DNA of 64,000 nt from Aurantimicrobium minutum. Lineage in GTDB: Bacteria > Actinomycetota > Actinomycetes > Actinomycetales > Microbacteriaceae. The notes under the pieces are model-generated. The model was not told where the DNA came from and did no database searches. It saw nothing but the letters and a program-made list of their open reading frames with translations. The stretch is from assembly GCF_029894165.1 (NCBI RefSeq), contig NZ_JARXXU010000001.1, positions 248,001 to 312,000 of the forward strand. Reading direction: 5' to 3'. The translations under genes were made by a program, and so were the position numbers. This document shows positions 53,537 through 63,356 of this stretch, one piece after another (the stretch's first letter is position 1; each line of letters starts with the position of its first letter).

Positions 53537-55510
53537 CTACTTCTGTTGTGAATCTCTGGCAGCTTGGCGTGCCAGCATTTCGTTATAGGCCTTGAGCTCT
53601 GCATCATCCGTGCGATCTGCTTCCCGGTCCGTTCGTTTGGCTTCCTTGGCGTCTGATCTGTTCCACTGGAAACCGATGACTAACGCCAAGATGAGGTTGG
53701 GGATTTCTCCCACGCTCCACGCAATCGCCCCGCCTGCTTGCTGGTCTTCTAGAGGAGTAGAGCCCCAGGTTCGACCCATGGACCCGAACCAGTCGGCCAG
53801 CAACAGATTTTCACTCGACATAATGCCCAGACCAAAGAAGGCGTGCACTGTCATAGCGGCAAGGAGCTGAACTAAGCGGAAAGGGTAAGGGAATCTCGTC
53901 TTGACCGGGTCGATTCCAACTAACGACTGCACGAACAGATATCCGGCGAGCAAGAAGTGCACGATCATCCACTCGTGACCAATGTGGTCACTCGTGGCCC
54001 AGCGGAAGATGGGCGTGTAATAGAACAGCCAGAGTGATCCGACAAAGTTCACGGTGGCGAAGAGCGGATGCGAAATGACATTGGCATAACCCGAGTGGAC
54101 AGCCTTGAGGATCCACTCACGACCACCTCGACTCTCGTCTTGCCGCTTGGCTATTGCTCTCATCGCCAGGGTGACCGGAGCACCGGGAACCAACAAAATC
54201 GGCACCATCATGCCCAAGGTCATGTGTGCACCCATGTGTGCAGAGAAGAGATACATCTCGTAAGAGTTGATGCCCCCGTTGGTGATGTAAAAGAGCAGAC
54301 TCAGTCCCAGCACCCAGAGCACGGTGCGATACCACGGCCACTTGTCGCCGCGCTTGTGCAGACGCCAGACGCCCACCAGGTAGAAGAAAATACCGAAGGC
54401 ACAAATCAGCAGCCAGATCAGGTCGATGCGCCACACAGTGAAGTACTTGTCAAAAGTGAACTCGGGTGGCAAGGGTTCACCAGTCAGAATCTCAGCCGGG
54501 CTGGGATTCTGATTGAGAACCTCGTCCTCGGGAGTGGGGGTGCGAGCAAGGCCTGCCGCAATACCTGCAGCAGCTCCCATGACAGCGAGCTCAATGGCAA
54601 TAAACCACCAGAAAGCCTTCTGGGCTGCGGCACCGGCCATGCGCTTGACAAGATAACCGCGCTGCCAAAAACCGAACGCACCCAGGATCACCATGGCCCC
54701 GAGCTTGAGCAGGACGAGCTGGCCATAGGGAGTGGTGAAGAGTTTGTCGACGGAGCCGATGCGAAGCATCGCGTTGGCCACACCAGAGGCTGCCACCACC
54801 ACGAAAGCGATGATGGCCAGGGTGGAGAATCGCGACACGATAGTGGCCAGGCGAGCAGGTTCAATAATGCCGCGCAGTAAGACCAGCGTGACCACGCCCC
54901 CGAGCCAGACCGAAACGAAGACGAGGTGCAGACCCATTGAGGTGATGGCCATTGCGTGACCGGAGACACCTGCAGAGTGTCCCTGCAGCGCCATGGGAAC
55001 CAAGGTTCCCACCGCTGCCAGTCCGACAAAGAAGAGTGCCGTCTGATTCGTCACAGCTATACACAGCACCGCCACGAACGCAGCCAAGAGTGTGGTGATC
55101 AGCCAGGCTTGGCCGAGTGCAATCTCGGTGAAGAAGAAGCCGAGCTGAGTGCCGAAGGTGGCATCTAGCGAGAACGGGGTGACACTGACATTAAGAAAAG
55201 TGAGGAAGCCCGTGATCGCAGAAGCAATTGTCAGCACGAGTGCAGAAGCTGCCGCAATATCTATGCTGCGAATATAGGCACGTTCCCGCGAAGCGAAAGC
55301 CCAGAGCGCTAAAGCCAGTGAACCGATGAGCGTTGCGGCAGAAAGATTAACGGCCAGCTTGGCGAGAGGTAATCCCACCCGGACGAAGACCCCGGGATCA
55401 CCCAAGGCGGGAGAGCGTAAACCCCCGCCAATTTCAAGGGCGAGGAAAAGTGCGCCGAACGCCACCAGCACCGCGAGGGCTGGGGTAGCAATCTTGAACA
55501 GGCGAGGCAC
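53537..55510 (-). CDS. CopD-CtaG fusion membrane protein
   Basis: 657 residues, GTG start, about 15-16 membrane helices. The first half (to about 320) resembles copper-resistance protein CopD, with histidines in LQGHSAGVSGHAMAI and MGLHLVFVSVWLGG. The second half resembles CtaG/caa3 assembly factor, with LFSAHMGAHMTLGMM, SHPLFATVNF and HEWMIVHFLLAG. This fusion is common in actinobacteria and linked to copper delivery to cytochrome oxidase. The last 40 residues are charged and cytoplasmic. Confidence 0.87.
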   Translation of the reverse strand: MPRLFKIATPALAVLVAFGALFLALEIGGGLRSPALGDPGVFVRVGLPLAKLAVNLSAATLIGSLALALWAFASRERAYIRSIDIAAASALVLTIASAITGFLTFLNVSVTPFSLDATFGTQLGFFFTEIALGQAWLITTLLAAFVAVLCIAVTNQTALFFVGLAAVGTLVPMALQGHSAGVSGHAMAITSMGLHLVFVSVWLGGVVTLVLLRGIIEPARLATIVSRFSTLAIIAFVVVAASGVANAMLRIGSVDKLFTTPYGQLVLLKLGAMVILGAFGFWQRGYLVKRMAGAAAQKAFWWFIAIELAVMGAAAGIAAGLARTPTPEDEVLNQNPSPAEILTGEPLPPEFTFDKYFTVWRIDLIWLLICAFGIFFYLVGVWRLHKRGDKWPWYRTVLWVLGLSLLFYITNGGINSYEMYLFSAHMGAHMTLGMMVPILLVPGAPVTLAMRAIAKRQDESRGGREWILKAVHSGYANVISHPLFATVNFVGSLWLFYYTPIFRWATSDHIGHEWMIVHFLLAGYLFVQSLVGIDPVKTRFPYPFRLVQLLAAMTVHAFFGLGIMSSENLLLADWFGSMGRTWGSTPLEDQQAGGAIAWSVGEIPNLILALVIGFQWNRSDAKEAKRTDREADRTDDAELKAYNEMLARQAARDSQQK

Positions 55511-55549
55511 ACTACAAGCCTAGAGATAGTGAGCCCGGCTTAACTGCAC

Positions 55550-55581
55550 AGTGGGTGCAGGCCCGAAGGCCCGCACCCACT
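55550..55581 (-). terminator. Hairpin terminator after the HU gene
   Basis: AGTGGGTGC and GCACCCACT pair around an inner GGCC-cgaa-GGCC. It is 20 bp past the HU stop. There is no clear U-tract. Confidence 0.7.
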
Positions 55582-55600
55582 TAAGCGAGTGAACTCGTGA

Positions 55601-55879
55601 CTACTTGACTGCAGCCTTGAGCTTCGAACCAGCCGAGACCTTGACCGACTTGGAAGCGGCGATCTGGATGGTTGCGCCGGTCTGAGGGTTACGACCGGTG
55701 CGAGCTGCACGGTTGGTGCGCTCGAAGGAGATGAAGCCGGGGATGGTTACCTTTCCACCCTGAGCAACTTCTGCAGAAACAACTGCGAACAGTGCGTCGA
55801 TAACGCCGTTGACGTTTGCCTGCGAAAGGTTGGTGTGAGCGGCAACTGCTGCGACAACCTCAGACTTGTTGAGAGCCAT
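55601..55879 (-). CDS. hup: HU-family DNA-binding protein
   Basis: 92 residues: MALNKSEVVAAVAAHTNLS, IPGFISFERTNRAARTGRNP (beta-arm) and QIAASKSVKVSAGSKLK. AGGAGG sits before the ATG at 55879. A nucleoid protein. Unlike the long-tailed HupB of mycobacteria it has no lysine-rich extension. Confidence 0.95.
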   Translation of the reverse strand: MALNKSEVVAAVAAHTNLSQANVNGVIDALFAVVSAEVAQGGKVTIPGFISFERTNRAARTGRNPQTGATIQIAASKSVKVSAGSKLKAAVK

Positions 55880-56074
55880 TTGTGTCCTCCTGGACGTTGA
55901 GCTACCGAGGTAGCACTGTGTTTGGAACGGTTGAGCCACAAGGGCCGTCTCGTTTGGTCGGTATGACCATTCGAAAAAGTATCAGCGATTCCTTGAATTG
56001 ACGCGGAATTCGTCCCGGCGTGGCACGAGAACACCTCGAGTGAAGGTTGAAGGTTTGAAATGGCCTTAAAACAG

Positions 56075-56108
56075 TACTGGCCACGAACTTGAGAGTTCGT
56101 GGCCAGTA
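56075..56108 (-). terminator. Intrinsic terminator after rpsN
   Basis: 14-bp perfect stem TACTGGCCACGAAC / GTTCGTGGCCAGTA with a six-base loop, 16 bp past the rpsN stop; TGTTTTAAGG follows on the minus strand. Ends the rpmB-rpmG-rpsN operon. Confidence 0.85.
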
Positions 56109-56123
56109 GCTAATCCTTGAGGA

Positions 56124-56429
56124 TTACCAGCTCGACTTGGTGATACCGGGCAATTCGCCACGGTGAGCCATCTCGCGGAAACGTACACGAGAGATACCGA
56201 ACTTGGTGAGAACACCACGGGGGCGGCCGTCGATTGCATCGCGGCTACGAACGCGGATAGGAGAAGCGTTACGAGGAAGCTTCTGCAGTGCTACGCGAGC
56301 CTCTTCGCGAGATGCGTCGGTACCGTTGGGGTCAACGAGTGCCTTCTTGATCTCGAGACGCTTAGCTGCGTAACGCTCAACGATTACCTTGCGCTGCTCG
56401 TTACGAGCAATCTTGCTTTTCTTAGCCAT
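56124..56429 (-). CDS. rpsN: Ribosomal protein S14, zinc-independent (C-minus) form
   Basis: 101 residues, the long S14 form without any cysteine: [40 protein letters not shown] and [20 protein letters not shown]. The short zinc-ribbon S14 would have four cysteines. Last gene of rpmB-rpmG-rpsN. Confidence 0.96.
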   Translation of the reverse strand: MAKKSKIARNEQRKVIVERYAAKRLEIKKALVDPNGTDASREEARVALQKLPRNASPIRVRSRDAIDGRPRGVLTKFGISRVRFREMAHRGELPGITKSSW

Positions 56430-56597
56430 TTAGCGCTCCTCACGGAATTCAACGTGCTGACGCACTACGGGGTCGTACTTCTTGAGTACAAGACGGTCGG
56501 GGGTGTTGCGGCGGTTCTTGCGAGTCACGTAGGTGTAACCAGTGCCTGCAGTCGAGCGCAGCTTGATGATGGGACGTACGTCCTGTGCTTTAGCCAT
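56430..56597 (-). CDS. rpmG: Ribosomal protein L33, zinc-independent form
   Basis: 55 residues: [38 protein letters not shown] and a C-terminal [17 protein letters not shown]. No cysteines, so it is the C-minus paralogue. The ATG shares a base with the rpmB stop (TAATG) and the stop abuts the rpsN start. It is too short to be picked up by a simple length cut-off. Confidence 0.95.
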   Translation of the reverse strand: MAKAQDVRPIIKLRSTAGTGYTYVTRKNRRNTPDRLVLKKYDPVVRQHVEFREER

Positions 56598-56833
56598 TAG
56601 ATCTTCTCCCCACGAGCGAGAAGGTCCTTGACGACGGACTCAATGCCACGTGCGTCAATTACCTTGATTCCCTTAGCCGACAGAGTCAGCGTGACATTAC
56701 GACGAAGCGAGGGTACGTAGTACGTCTTCTTCTGAATGTTGGGGTCGAAACGACGCTTGGTGCGTCGGTGCGAGTGTGAAATTGCGTGCCCAAAGCCGGG
56801 TACGGCTCCGGTCACCTGACAGGTCGCAGCCAT
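56597..56833 (-). CDS. rpmB: Ribosomal protein L28, zinc-independent form
   Basis: 78 residues: [40 protein letters not shown]. Only one cysteine, so no zinc ribbon. ATG at 56833 with AGGAGG upstream. First gene of the operon, 189 bp from zur. Confidence 0.95.
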   Translation of the reverse strand: MAATCQVTGAVPGFGHAISHSHRRTKRRFDPNIQKKTYYVPSLRRNVTLTLSAKGIKVIDARGIESVVKDLLARGEKI

Positions 56834-56851
56834 GTCTATCCTCCTAATACC

Positions 56852-56871
56852 GCAAGACGGGATTGTCTTGC
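56852..56871. promoter_or_regulatory. Inverted repeat upstream of rpmB
   Basis: GCAAGAC-gggatt-GTCTTGC, seven perfect pairs, 19 bp upstream of the rpmB start, within the likely 5' leader. It could be a leader hairpin that affects translation. It does not resemble a Zur box. Confidence 0.35.
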
Positions 56872-57022
56872 CCAAGATTCCTTGTCTGCACACGAACACC
56901 CCCAACTCACGAAGGGAGAGAGAACGTGCACTGCTCACGCGAGGAATTCCGCGCAGCCAAGGGTCAAGTTTACGCGGAGAGAAGTCCGTTAAGCAAACCG
57001 AGCACGGCTGACTCCCCCGCCA

Positions 57023-57418
57023 TTAAGCCGAAGTTGCTGCACTGCACGTTGCGCACAACCCAAAAACATCCACCACGTGACGAGGTTGTGTGAATCCATG
57101 CTCTGCAGCAACGGTCGCTGCCCAAGCTTCAACGGCTTCTGCGCTGATTTCTTCGGTGTGTCCGCAGTTGCGGCATATCAAATGGTGGTGATGCCCCTCA
57201 CTGGAGCAGGCCCGATACAGGTTCTCCCCGTCGGGTGACTGCAGTGCATCTGCTTCATCGGCTGAAACGAGGTCGGTGAGGGTTCGATACACCGTGGCGA
57301 GGCCAATCGTGGAACCTGCCTGCTTGAGGTCGGCATGTAAGCGCTGCGCGCTGACGAAGTCACCACGCTCGCTCAAGGCAGTCTTCACTGCTTCCCGCTG
57401 CCAGGTGTTGCGTTTCAT
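57023..57418 (-). CDS. zur: Fur-family zinc uptake regulator
   Basis: 131 residues. Winged helix with AQRLHADLKQ and GLATVYRTLTDLVSADE, then the HHHH/C-x-x-C metal region EGHHHHLICRNCGHTEEI and a C-terminal CATC. These are the structural zinc and sensing sites of Fur/Zur. Location at the end of the zinc transporter operon makes Zur the right subgroup. ATG overlaps the permease stop as ATGA. Confidence 0.92.
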   Translation of the reverse strand: MKRNTWQREAVKTALSERGDFVSAQRLHADLKQAGSTIGLATVYRTLTDLVSADEADALQSPDGENLYRACSSEGHHHHLICRNCGHTEEISAEAVEAWAATVAAEHGFTQPRHVVDVFGLCATCSAATSA

Positions 57419-58224
57419 GCTGCCGCTCCAATCAGGGCTGGTCGACGCATGGTGAAGGTACCCCACGCAATGAAGAAGATGGCAGCAGCCACGAGAGCGA
57501 TACTGGCCCCCGCGCTCACACTGAACCAGCGAGAGATGAAAAGTCCGGTGACTCCAGACATCACACCCAAGACTGGGGAGAGCCACAGCATGACGCTCAG
57601 CTTGTCCGTGAAATAGCGGGCAGCGGCAGCCGGTGCAGCAATCAGGGCGATAGCCAAGATTGCTCCAGCCGCCGGCATTGCTGCCACCACAGCCAGTGTC
57701 GTGATGAGGAGAAGCACAGCGTCCATGACCCACACCTTGGCTCCTGTAGAACCAAAGGCTTCTGCATCAAAAAGGAAGAATACGAGTTGCTTGCCCCACA
57801 CCAGCAGAGCCAGCACCACCAGTAGCAGTGCACCCCCCGCCACAAGTCCGTCTGTCCACGTGGCAGAAAGGATGGATCCAAACAGGAACGAATCCAGCTG
57901 AATAGGAATGTTCGGGTTCATAGCCTGCAACACCACGCCGGCAGCAAAACCTGCCGTGAGCATGACACCCGAGGCAGCTTGTGAACCTTGGCCCCGAATG
58001 CGGCCCAGGAGCGTCATGATGATGGCCAAACTCACACAGGCAATCAGAGCGCCCACCTGCAGGCTCGCCCCCAGAATGGTTGCCACGATGGCACCCGGGA
58101 ACGTGGCGTGTGTCAGTGCCTGCGCAAACAAGACTCTCTTCCGCAAGACGACAAAGACTCCAGCTAAACCAGCGAGCGCGCCGACGAGAACGATAACAAC
58201 GAGGGCCCGGTCAAAGTAACTCAT
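57415..58224 (-). CDS. Metal ABC transporter permease (ZnuB-like)
   Basis: 269 residues, about eight membrane helices, ABC-3 family. Motif [21 protein letters not shown] and [18 protein letters not shown]. Partner of the other permease; together they would form a heterodimeric channel, or serve as alternatives. Overlaps its neighbours as ATGA. Confidence 0.92.
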   Translation of the reverse strand: MSYFDRALVVIVLVGALAGLAGVFVVLRKRVLFAQALTHATFPGAIVATILGASLQVGALIACVSLAIIMTLLGRIRGQGSQAASGVMLTAGFAAGVVLQAMNPNIPIQLDSFLFGSILSATWTDGLVAGGALLLVVLALLVWGKQLVFFLFDAEAFGSTGAKVWVMDAVLLLITTLAVVAAMPAAGAILAIALIAAPAAAARYFTDKLSVMLWLSPVLGVMSGVTGLFISRWFSVSAGASIALVAAAIFFIAWGTFTMRRPALIGAAA

Positions 58225-59075
58225 GCGTTGGCCCCCTTACGAATCACGCGAACGATGAGCGCAATGGCATACAGAGCGATAAAGGTCAAAGCAACCGTGG
58301 CACCGCCTGGGACATCGACACCACCGTTGACGGAAATACTGAATCCAGCGGCAAGGCCAATCCACGACGCCAACAACCCCGCACTGATTGCCACCACAAA
58401 CAATCCGCCCAGGCGGTTACTGACAAGGCGTGAGAGTGCACCCGGAACGATGAGGACAGCAAGCACCAGCAGGTTTCCTACCGCGTTAGATGCCGCGACA
58501 ATCACCAACGCGATGGCCACGTTCAATACCAGTTCAGTCACCACACGGCGATAGCCGGCTGCTGCGCTCGCCACAGAATCGAAGGCACGGAAGACCTGAC
58601 GTCGGAATGTCAGTAACACCAAGACCAGTGCTATCAGTGAGACAACAACTGTTGTGATGGCCTCCGTATCGGTCACGGTAAGGAGGTGGCCGAAGAGTAA
58701 CTGTTCGAGTCCACCCGCACGGCCTGAGGAGGCCGAGACAATAATCACACCGATACTGAACATGGCAGTCAACACAATTGCGGTAGTGGCATCTGAGGCC
58801 ACTTTGTTATTGCTCATCAGGGTGAGCACAATCGTGGCCGCCGCCGCCGCGATCAGGGCACCAATAAGCACGCCGTTGTGTCCGCTGAGCACAAAGCCCG
58901 CAGCGAGACCAGGGAAAACAGCGTGGGTGAGTCCATCGCTCAGGAACTCCAGTCCCCGCAAATTAATAAAGACACCAATCACACCGGCGGCGACGCTCAA
59001 CACAAGCATCACTATCAGCGCCCGGCCCATAAAGGGCAGCGCGAAAGCCGTTGTGAGGGCGTCGAGGAAGTTCAC
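58221..59075 (-). CDS. Metal ABC transporter permease (ZnuB-like), second copy
   Basis: 284 residues, about eight membrane helices, ABC-3 family: [20 protein letters not shown] and [21 protein letters not shown] start, two bases after the ATPase stop. Divergent in sequence from the other permease, so a heterodimer is more likely than a recent duplication. Confidence 0.92.
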   Translation of the reverse strand: MNFLDALTTAFALPFMGRALIVMLVLSVAAGVIGVFINLRGLEFLSDGLTHAVFPGLAAGFVLSGHNGVLIGALIAAAAATIVLTLMSNNKVASDATTAIVLTAMFSIGVIIVSASSGRAGGLEQLLFGHLLTVTDTEAITTVVVSLIALVLVLLTFRRQVFRAFDSVASAAAGYRRVVTELVLNVAIALVIVAASNAVGNLLVLAVLIVPGALSRLVSNRLGGLFVVAISAGLLASWIGLAAGFSISVNGGVDVPGGATVALTFIALYAIALIVRVIRKGANA

Positions 59076-59077
59076 GT

Positions 59078-59845
59078 TTAGTGACCTTCGTGTCCGGGCA
59101 CCACAACAGTGTGTTCGTCGATTTCCACCTGGAAGTCACTGAAGACCTCTTGCAGATTAGCCAAGGTGAGAACGTCATCCTTGGGCCCAAAGGCAATCTG
59201 TCGGCCATTGACAAATAACACGGTGTCACAGACTTCTCGGGCCAGGTCGAGATCATGCGTTGTCACGATAATGCCGACGCCAGCTGCTTTGAGCTCCCGA
59301 ATTGTCTGGAGGAGCGCATCACGGTTGGGCTGGTCGAGGCCGTTGAACGGCTCGTCCAACAACAACAGTCCAGGCTCCGACGCTAATGCGCGGGCAAGGA
59401 AACCGCGCTGCTGCTGGCCGCCGGAGAGGGAACCAAATCGCTTGTTCGCCACATTCGTCAATCCCACATCCGCAATAGCTTTCTTCACCGCGTGGCGATC
59501 TGCTTTGCCCGGAAAAGTGAAGAGGCCAAGCTTGCGATAGCGCCCCATCATGACGACCTGCTTGAGGGACACCGGGAACTCAGGGTCGATGTGTTCGGTC
59601 TGGGGAAGATACCCAATGCCCGTGTCAGCGCCTGCACTCTCGCCAAAAGTCATGGTTCCTTCCACCAGAGGAATGAGCCCCAAGACTCCCTTGAGCAGGG
59701 TCGACTTACCGGAACCATTAGGACCAATCAACGCCATTGCTTCACCGGGCATAACGGTGATGTCGATATCGGTCAGAGCGGTGGTCGTGCCGTAACTCAA
59801 TGCGCCACCACGAATGGCCAGCGCTGGAGTGGAGATATTTCTCAT
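59078..59845 (-). CDS. Zinc ABC transporter ATP-binding protein (ZnuC-like)
   Basis: 255 residues. Walker [19 protein letters not shown], signature [20 protein letters not shown], Walker [13 protein letters not shown] and the switch histidine in VTTHDLDLA. Powers zinc import. Overlaps the binding-protein stop as ATGA. Confidence 0.94.
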   Translation of the reverse strand: MRNISTPALAIRGGALSYGTTTALTDIDITVMPGEAMALIGPNGSGKSTLLKGVLGLIPLVEGTMTFGESAGADTGIGYLPQTEHIDPEFPVSLKQVVMMGRYRKLGLFTFPGKADRHAVKKAIADVGLTNVANKRFGSLSGGQQQRGFLARALASEPGLLLLDEPFNGLDQPNRDALLQTIRELKAAGVGIIVTTHDLDLAREVCDTVLFVNGRQIAFGPKDDVLTLANLQEVFSDFQVEIDEHTVVVPGHEGH

Positions 59846-60774
59846 GACTGCAACTCCGTAGGGAGGGGAAGAACGGGATAACCCCAGCTCGCCATCAACA
59901 TCGTGACGTTGTGAATCGTGGCGGTGATGTAGGTCTCTCCATTGGATCCCGCCACCCCGAGTGAATCCGAATACAGCGCGTCATCACCCGAGTAGACCTT
60001 CACTCCTGCTTCCGCAGCGATGGTTTCTGCCAACTTGGGGGAGATCGAAGCTTCCGAGAAGATCGCCGTGGCACCGGAACTTTGGATCAGCTCAATGAGC
60101 TGATCCAGCTCCGCTGCACTGGGCTCTGCGTTGTCATCAAAACTGGGAATGATCGAGCCCAGGAAGGTGATGTCGTAGGCATCGACGAAGTAGGTGAACG
60201 CATCGTGGTTGGTGACCAGCAGTCGTTCTTCGGAAGGAACCTGTTCAAGGTTGGCCAGAATCCACTCATCGAGTGCCGCGAGTTGGAGGTTGTAGTTCTC
60301 AGCATTGACCGTGAGCTCTGCCTTCTGTTGGGCGTCTACTCCAGGCACGGTGGCTAAACCGGCACTGATGGTGGTGACCATCTGTTCTGCGTTAAGCGGT
60401 GCGGTCCAGACGTGGGGGTCTTTCTCTATCAGAGGAATCCCCTGAGATGCGTCGATGAGAACTCCCTGGAAGTTCGCTGCGGTCAACGCGTCTTCCAACC
60501 ACGGTTCAAGCTCTGCACCATTCATCACCACGGCAGCTGCCTGAGACAGCTCGAGCAGCTGCTTGGCAGAGGGGTCAAAGGAATGTGCACTCTGGTTCGG
60601 TTGAATCAGCCCTGTCACCGTGCCCGTATCACCGACAACGGCCTGGGTGAATTCGGTTACTTGGGTGGTGGTGGCGACGACGGCCAGGCCGTCTCCGGCC
60701 ACCGGCGTGGCACCACACGCGGTCAAACTAATGGTCGACAGCGCCAACGCCAGGAACAGAACAAGTTTCTTCAC
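59842..60774 (-). CDS. Zinc-binding lipoprotein of ABC transporter (ZnuA-like)
   Basis: 310 residues, GTG start. A lipoprotein signal ends ISLTACGATP (lipobox LTAC). Three histidine metal ligands appear in NQSAHSFDP, PHVWTAPL and TNHDAFTYFV, with an acidic fourth near the C terminus. No His-rich loop. Cluster A-I binding protein for zinc, less likely manganese. The Zur box lies 20 bp upstream. Confidence 0.93.
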   Translation of the reverse strand: MKKLVLFLALALSTISLTACGATPVAGDGLAVVATTTQVTEFTQAVVGDTGTVTGLIQPNQSAHSFDPSAKQLLELSQAAAVVMNGAELEPWLEDALTAANFQGVLIDASQGIPLIEKDPHVWTAPLNAEQMVTTISAGLATVPGVDAQQKAELTVNAENYNLQLAALDEWILANLEQVPSEERLLVTNHDAFTYFVDAYDITFLGSIIPSFDDNAEPSAAELDQLIELIQSSGATAIFSEASISPKLAETIAAEAGVKVYSGDDALYSDSLGVAGSNGETYITATIHNVTMLMASWGYPVLPLPTELQS

Positions 60775-60793
60775 TCTGCGAACCTATTCCTTA

Positions 60794-60810
60794 TTGATAA
60801 TGATTGTCAA
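60794..60810. promoter_or_regulatory. Zur box upstream of the zinc uptake operon
   Basis: TTGATAATGATTGTCAA, a near-palindrome matching the Fur/Zur consensus TGATAATGATTxTCA. Located 20-36 bp upstream of the binding-protein start and 45 bp upstream of trhO, so it could affect both directions. Confidence 0.85.
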
Positions 60811-60854
60811 TATGGATAGTGCGGACGGTGCGCAGGGCGCGTACCCTTAGAGAC

Positions 60855-61760
60855 ATGGCAGTTCCCAAAGTTCTTCTGTATTACGCATTCGCTCCCGTAG
60901 CAGACCCCGAGGCCGTGCGCTTGTGGCAGCGCGACCTGTGTGAAGGCTTGAACCTGCGCGGACGGATCCTTATTTCGACGCACGGCATCAACGGAACCGT
61001 CGGTGGAGACATCGACGACGTCAAGATGTACCTGCGCAAAACCAAGGAATACCCCGGCTTCAAGAAAATGGACGCCAAGTGGAGCGATGGAACCGGTCTG
61101 GATGAAAACGGTCTCAGCCTCGATTTCCCTCGCCTCAGCGTCAAGGCTCGTCCCGAGATTGTGGCCTTCGGTGTACCTGAAGAAATCGAAGTCAACCACA
61201 AGGGAATTGTCGGTGGCGGGAAGAAACTCAAGCCGCATGAACTTGATGCCCTCGTGGAAGAACGAGGCGAAGACGTTGTCTTCTTCGACGGACGTAACGC
61301 GTGGGAAGCAGAGATTGGTCGTTTCAAGAACGCCATCATTCCCGACGTCAAGACCACTCACGACTTCGTGCGTGAATTAGAAAGCGGAAAGTACGACCAC
61401 ATCAAGGACAAGCCCATCGTCACCTACTGCACCGGTGGCATTCGCTGTGAGATCCTCACCCCCATCATGAAAGCCCGTGGCTTTAAAGAGATTTACCAAA
61501 TTGATGGTGGCATCGTTCGCTATGGCGAAGCTCGGGGAAACGACGGTCTCTGGGAGGGTTCACTCTACGTCTTTGACAAGCGCATCTCGATGGACTTCGC
61601 TCCCGACGCGAAGCTCCTTGGCACCTGCGTGAGCTGCGGGACGAAGTCGAACCACATGATCAACTGTGTCGACAAGTCGTGCCGGGAGCAGATGGTTGTC
61701 TGCGAAGAGTGCTCAACAGTACCTGTGTACTGCGAAGAGCACGCAGTAGTTAGCGCTTAG
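60855..61760 (+). CDS. trhO: tRNA uridine(34) hydroxylase (rhodanese-type TrhO)
   Basis: 301 residues. N-terminal acylphosphatase-like part with [20 protein letters not shown], then a rhodanese domain whose active cysteine is in [12 protein letters not shown], then a C-terminal cysteine-rich segment ([25 protein letters not shown]) that probably binds zinc. It hydroxylates U34 of certain tRNAs. Start is the ATG at 60855; the zinc tail and the Zur box nearby make a zinc link possible. Confidence 0.93.
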   Translation: MAVPKVLLYYAFAPVADPEAVRLWQRDLCEGLNLRGRILISTHGINGTVGGDIDDVKMYLRKTKEYPGFKKMDAKWSDGTGLDENGLSLDFPRLSVKARPEIVAFGVPEEIEVNHKGIVGGGKKLKPHELDALVEERGEDVVFFDGRNAWEAEIGRFKNAIIPDVKTTHDFVRELESGKYDHIKDKPIVTYCTGGIRCEILTPIMKARGFKEIYQIDGGIVRYGEARGNDGLWEGSLYVFDKRISMDFAPDAKLLGTCVSCGTKSNHMINCVDKSCREQMVVCEECSTVPVYCEEHAVVSA

Positions 61761-62538
61761 CCTGGGCGGCGCGGTCGACTAAGAGGTCGACCATGGATTC
61801 GATTTTGATATCCGGTGCAATGGCATCGATGCGCAAACCAGACGCGTGTGCGTCTTTGGCCGTGCGAGGGCCGATAGCGGCCACGAGGGACTGCTCGGGG
61901 ATGTCCCCAATCTGCAGCGAGATTTGCTCTGCCACCGAACCCGAGGTCACCAGGATGTCTGTAATCTTTCCGCTGCGGACATCCGCGATGACGCCATCGG
62001 AGAGCTCCACGCTGACCGAACGATAGGCCACAACGGACTGCACGGTGTGACCAATACGAATGAGACCCTCGGTGAGAACCGGAACTGCAATCTGCGAACG
62101 CAAAGTCAGAACTTTGAGGGGAATCTTGCCACCTGTCGCTGCTGTCCACATCTCCAGCAGACCGTGAGCAGTGTTGTCGTCACTGGGTGCGAGGTCTGCT
62201 TTGTACCCCGCAGCAGCGAGGGCCGTGGCAGTGGTTTCACCCACGCAGGCAACTTTGGTGGTCGAAGGAATGACGACGTTGTGGGCCATCAACACATCCA
62301 CTGTGGTGGCAGAGGTCAACGTGACCCAGTCGAACTCTCCCGCCGCAAGAGACTTGAGTGCGGCCTCGAGTGCAGGTGCATCGTCGGTTGCCGCAAAGTT
62401 GATCATCGGAGCGATCACCGCAGAAGCACCCTGTGTCCGTAAAGCGGATGCAACAGAATCACCCCAGGGCCCACCACGTGGCACAAGCACGCGGTGCCCA
62501 TAGAGAGGGCGCGTCTCAATTGGAGAGGTAAATGACAT
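61750..62538 (-). CDS. hemD: Uroporphyrinogen-III synthase
   Basis: 262 residues from ATG at 62538 (a GTG at 62553 would add five residues). Two-domain HemD pattern: [40 protein letters not shown], and the C-terminal [18 protein letters not shown]...[10 protein letters not shown]. It closes hydroxymethylbilane for heme and siroheme. It is away from other hem genes and overlaps trhO by 11 bases tail to tail. Confidence 0.85.
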   Translation of the reverse strand: MSFTSPIETRPLYGHRVLVPRGGPWGDSVASALRTQGASAVIAPMINFAATDDAPALEAALKSLAAGEFDWVTLTSATTVDVLMAHNVVIPSTTKVACVGETTATALAAAGYKADLAPSDDNTAHGLLEMWTAATGGKIPLKVLTLRSQIAVPVLTEGLIRIGHTVQSVVAYRSVSVELSDGVIADVRSGKITDILVTSGSVAEQISLQIGDIPEQSLVAAIGPRTAKDAHASGLRIDAIAPDIKIESMVDLLVDRAAQAKR

Positions 62539-62624
62539 CGCCTCTATTGTCACCGACTGTTTGTCTAGACAACAAACTGAGAAGTGCAGAATCGGCCCAT
62601 TAATGGCCGACCGTAATCAAAAGG

Positions 62625-62942
62625 TTATCGACGACCAGAACGGAATACGCCGGCGATGATGACGCCGGCAAGCGCAACCGCGCCCACACCAATGCCGAGG
62701 AGGAGAAGTGGTTGCTCTTCTTTCATCACCCGGAAGCGTGCCTGGAGGCGAACTTTCGCCTTGCCAACTTGCTTCGGAATATCTGCCTTGTCTTCGAGCT
62801 GATCGAGCGTCGACGTCAACTTTGCGCGCGTTTCGAGAAGGTGCTCCTGAAGCTGTGCGTTATTCAGAGTGGAAACGTAGGAAGGCTCAGTGAAGAAATC
62901 ATCCTCGCTGACTTTTTTCAGTCGTGTTGGATTAGAACTCAT
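62625..62942 (-). CDS. DUF3618-family membrane protein
   Basis: 105 residues from the ATG at 62942: a helical region with LQEHLLETRAKLTSTLDQLE (the DUF3618 motif), then one C-terminal membrane helix (LLLGIGVGAVALAGVIIAGV) and a basic tail. Cell-envelope role unknown. It overlaps the upstream holin-like gene by 11 bases. Confidence 0.85.
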   Translation of the reverse strand: MSSNPTRLKKVSEDDFFTEPSYVSTLNNAQLQEHLLETRAKLTSTLDQLEDKADIPKQVGKAKVRLQARFRVMKEEQPLLLLGIGVGAVALAGVIIAGVFRSGRR

Positions 62943-63354
62943 CGTCGTCCCCCGCGAATGCGCGGGCATCTGCCACAACGCTGTCAAATGTTTCTGTGGG
63001 AAGCGGAGGGCTGCCCTTCTTGAACAGCGCAACGGCGGCGCCCACGAGCGCGACAATGATCACAATCAAGGCGGCAGAGACAATCAGTGCTGCCGCCCAC
63101 GTGGGAACAACAAGCGCGAGTGCGTAGATCGCTGCGAGCAGAAGCGTAAAGGTGAGGAACGTCACCAACACAAGAGCGATGATGAGCAGGAGAGTGCCCA
63201 GACCGAGGTTCTTGAGCTTGCGAGCCATCTCACGTTTGAACTGCTCAAACTCAGCACGCAGCAGTTCCATCAGGATGCCCGGAAGGTCGCGCAGCAATGC
63301 AAAGAGGGAACGCTCTGCGTTCTCCTTTTCAGGTTTGCCAGCGGTATTCGACAT
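62932..63354 (-). CDS. Holin-like (actinobacterial superfamily) membrane protein
   Basis: 140 residues: a cytoplasmic helix with LPGILMELLRAEFEQFKREM, two membrane helices (LGTLLLIIALVLVTFLTFTL and WAAALIVSAALIVIIVALVG), and an acidic tail. Such proteins occur with DUF3618 and YtxH-like partners in chromosomes of actinobacteria, not in prophages, so lysis is unlikely. Confidence 0.8.
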   Translation of the reverse strand: MSNTAGKPEKENAERSLFALLRDLPGILMELLRAEFEQFKREMARKLKNLGLGTLLLIIALVLVTFLTFTLLLAAIYALALVVPTWAAALIVSAALIVIIVALVGAAVALFKKGSPPLPTETFDSVVADARAFAGDDDEF

Positions 63355-63356
63355 GA

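Noticed and set aside
55880-56074. Possible small gene in the 195-bp stretch upstream of the HU gene
   Set aside because: Only short frames without ribosome-binding sites; it most likely holds the HU promoter and leader.
62932-63354. Prophage holin
   Set aside because: No phage genes around; the DUF3618/holin-like/YtxH-like trio is a chromosomal feature of actinobacteria.
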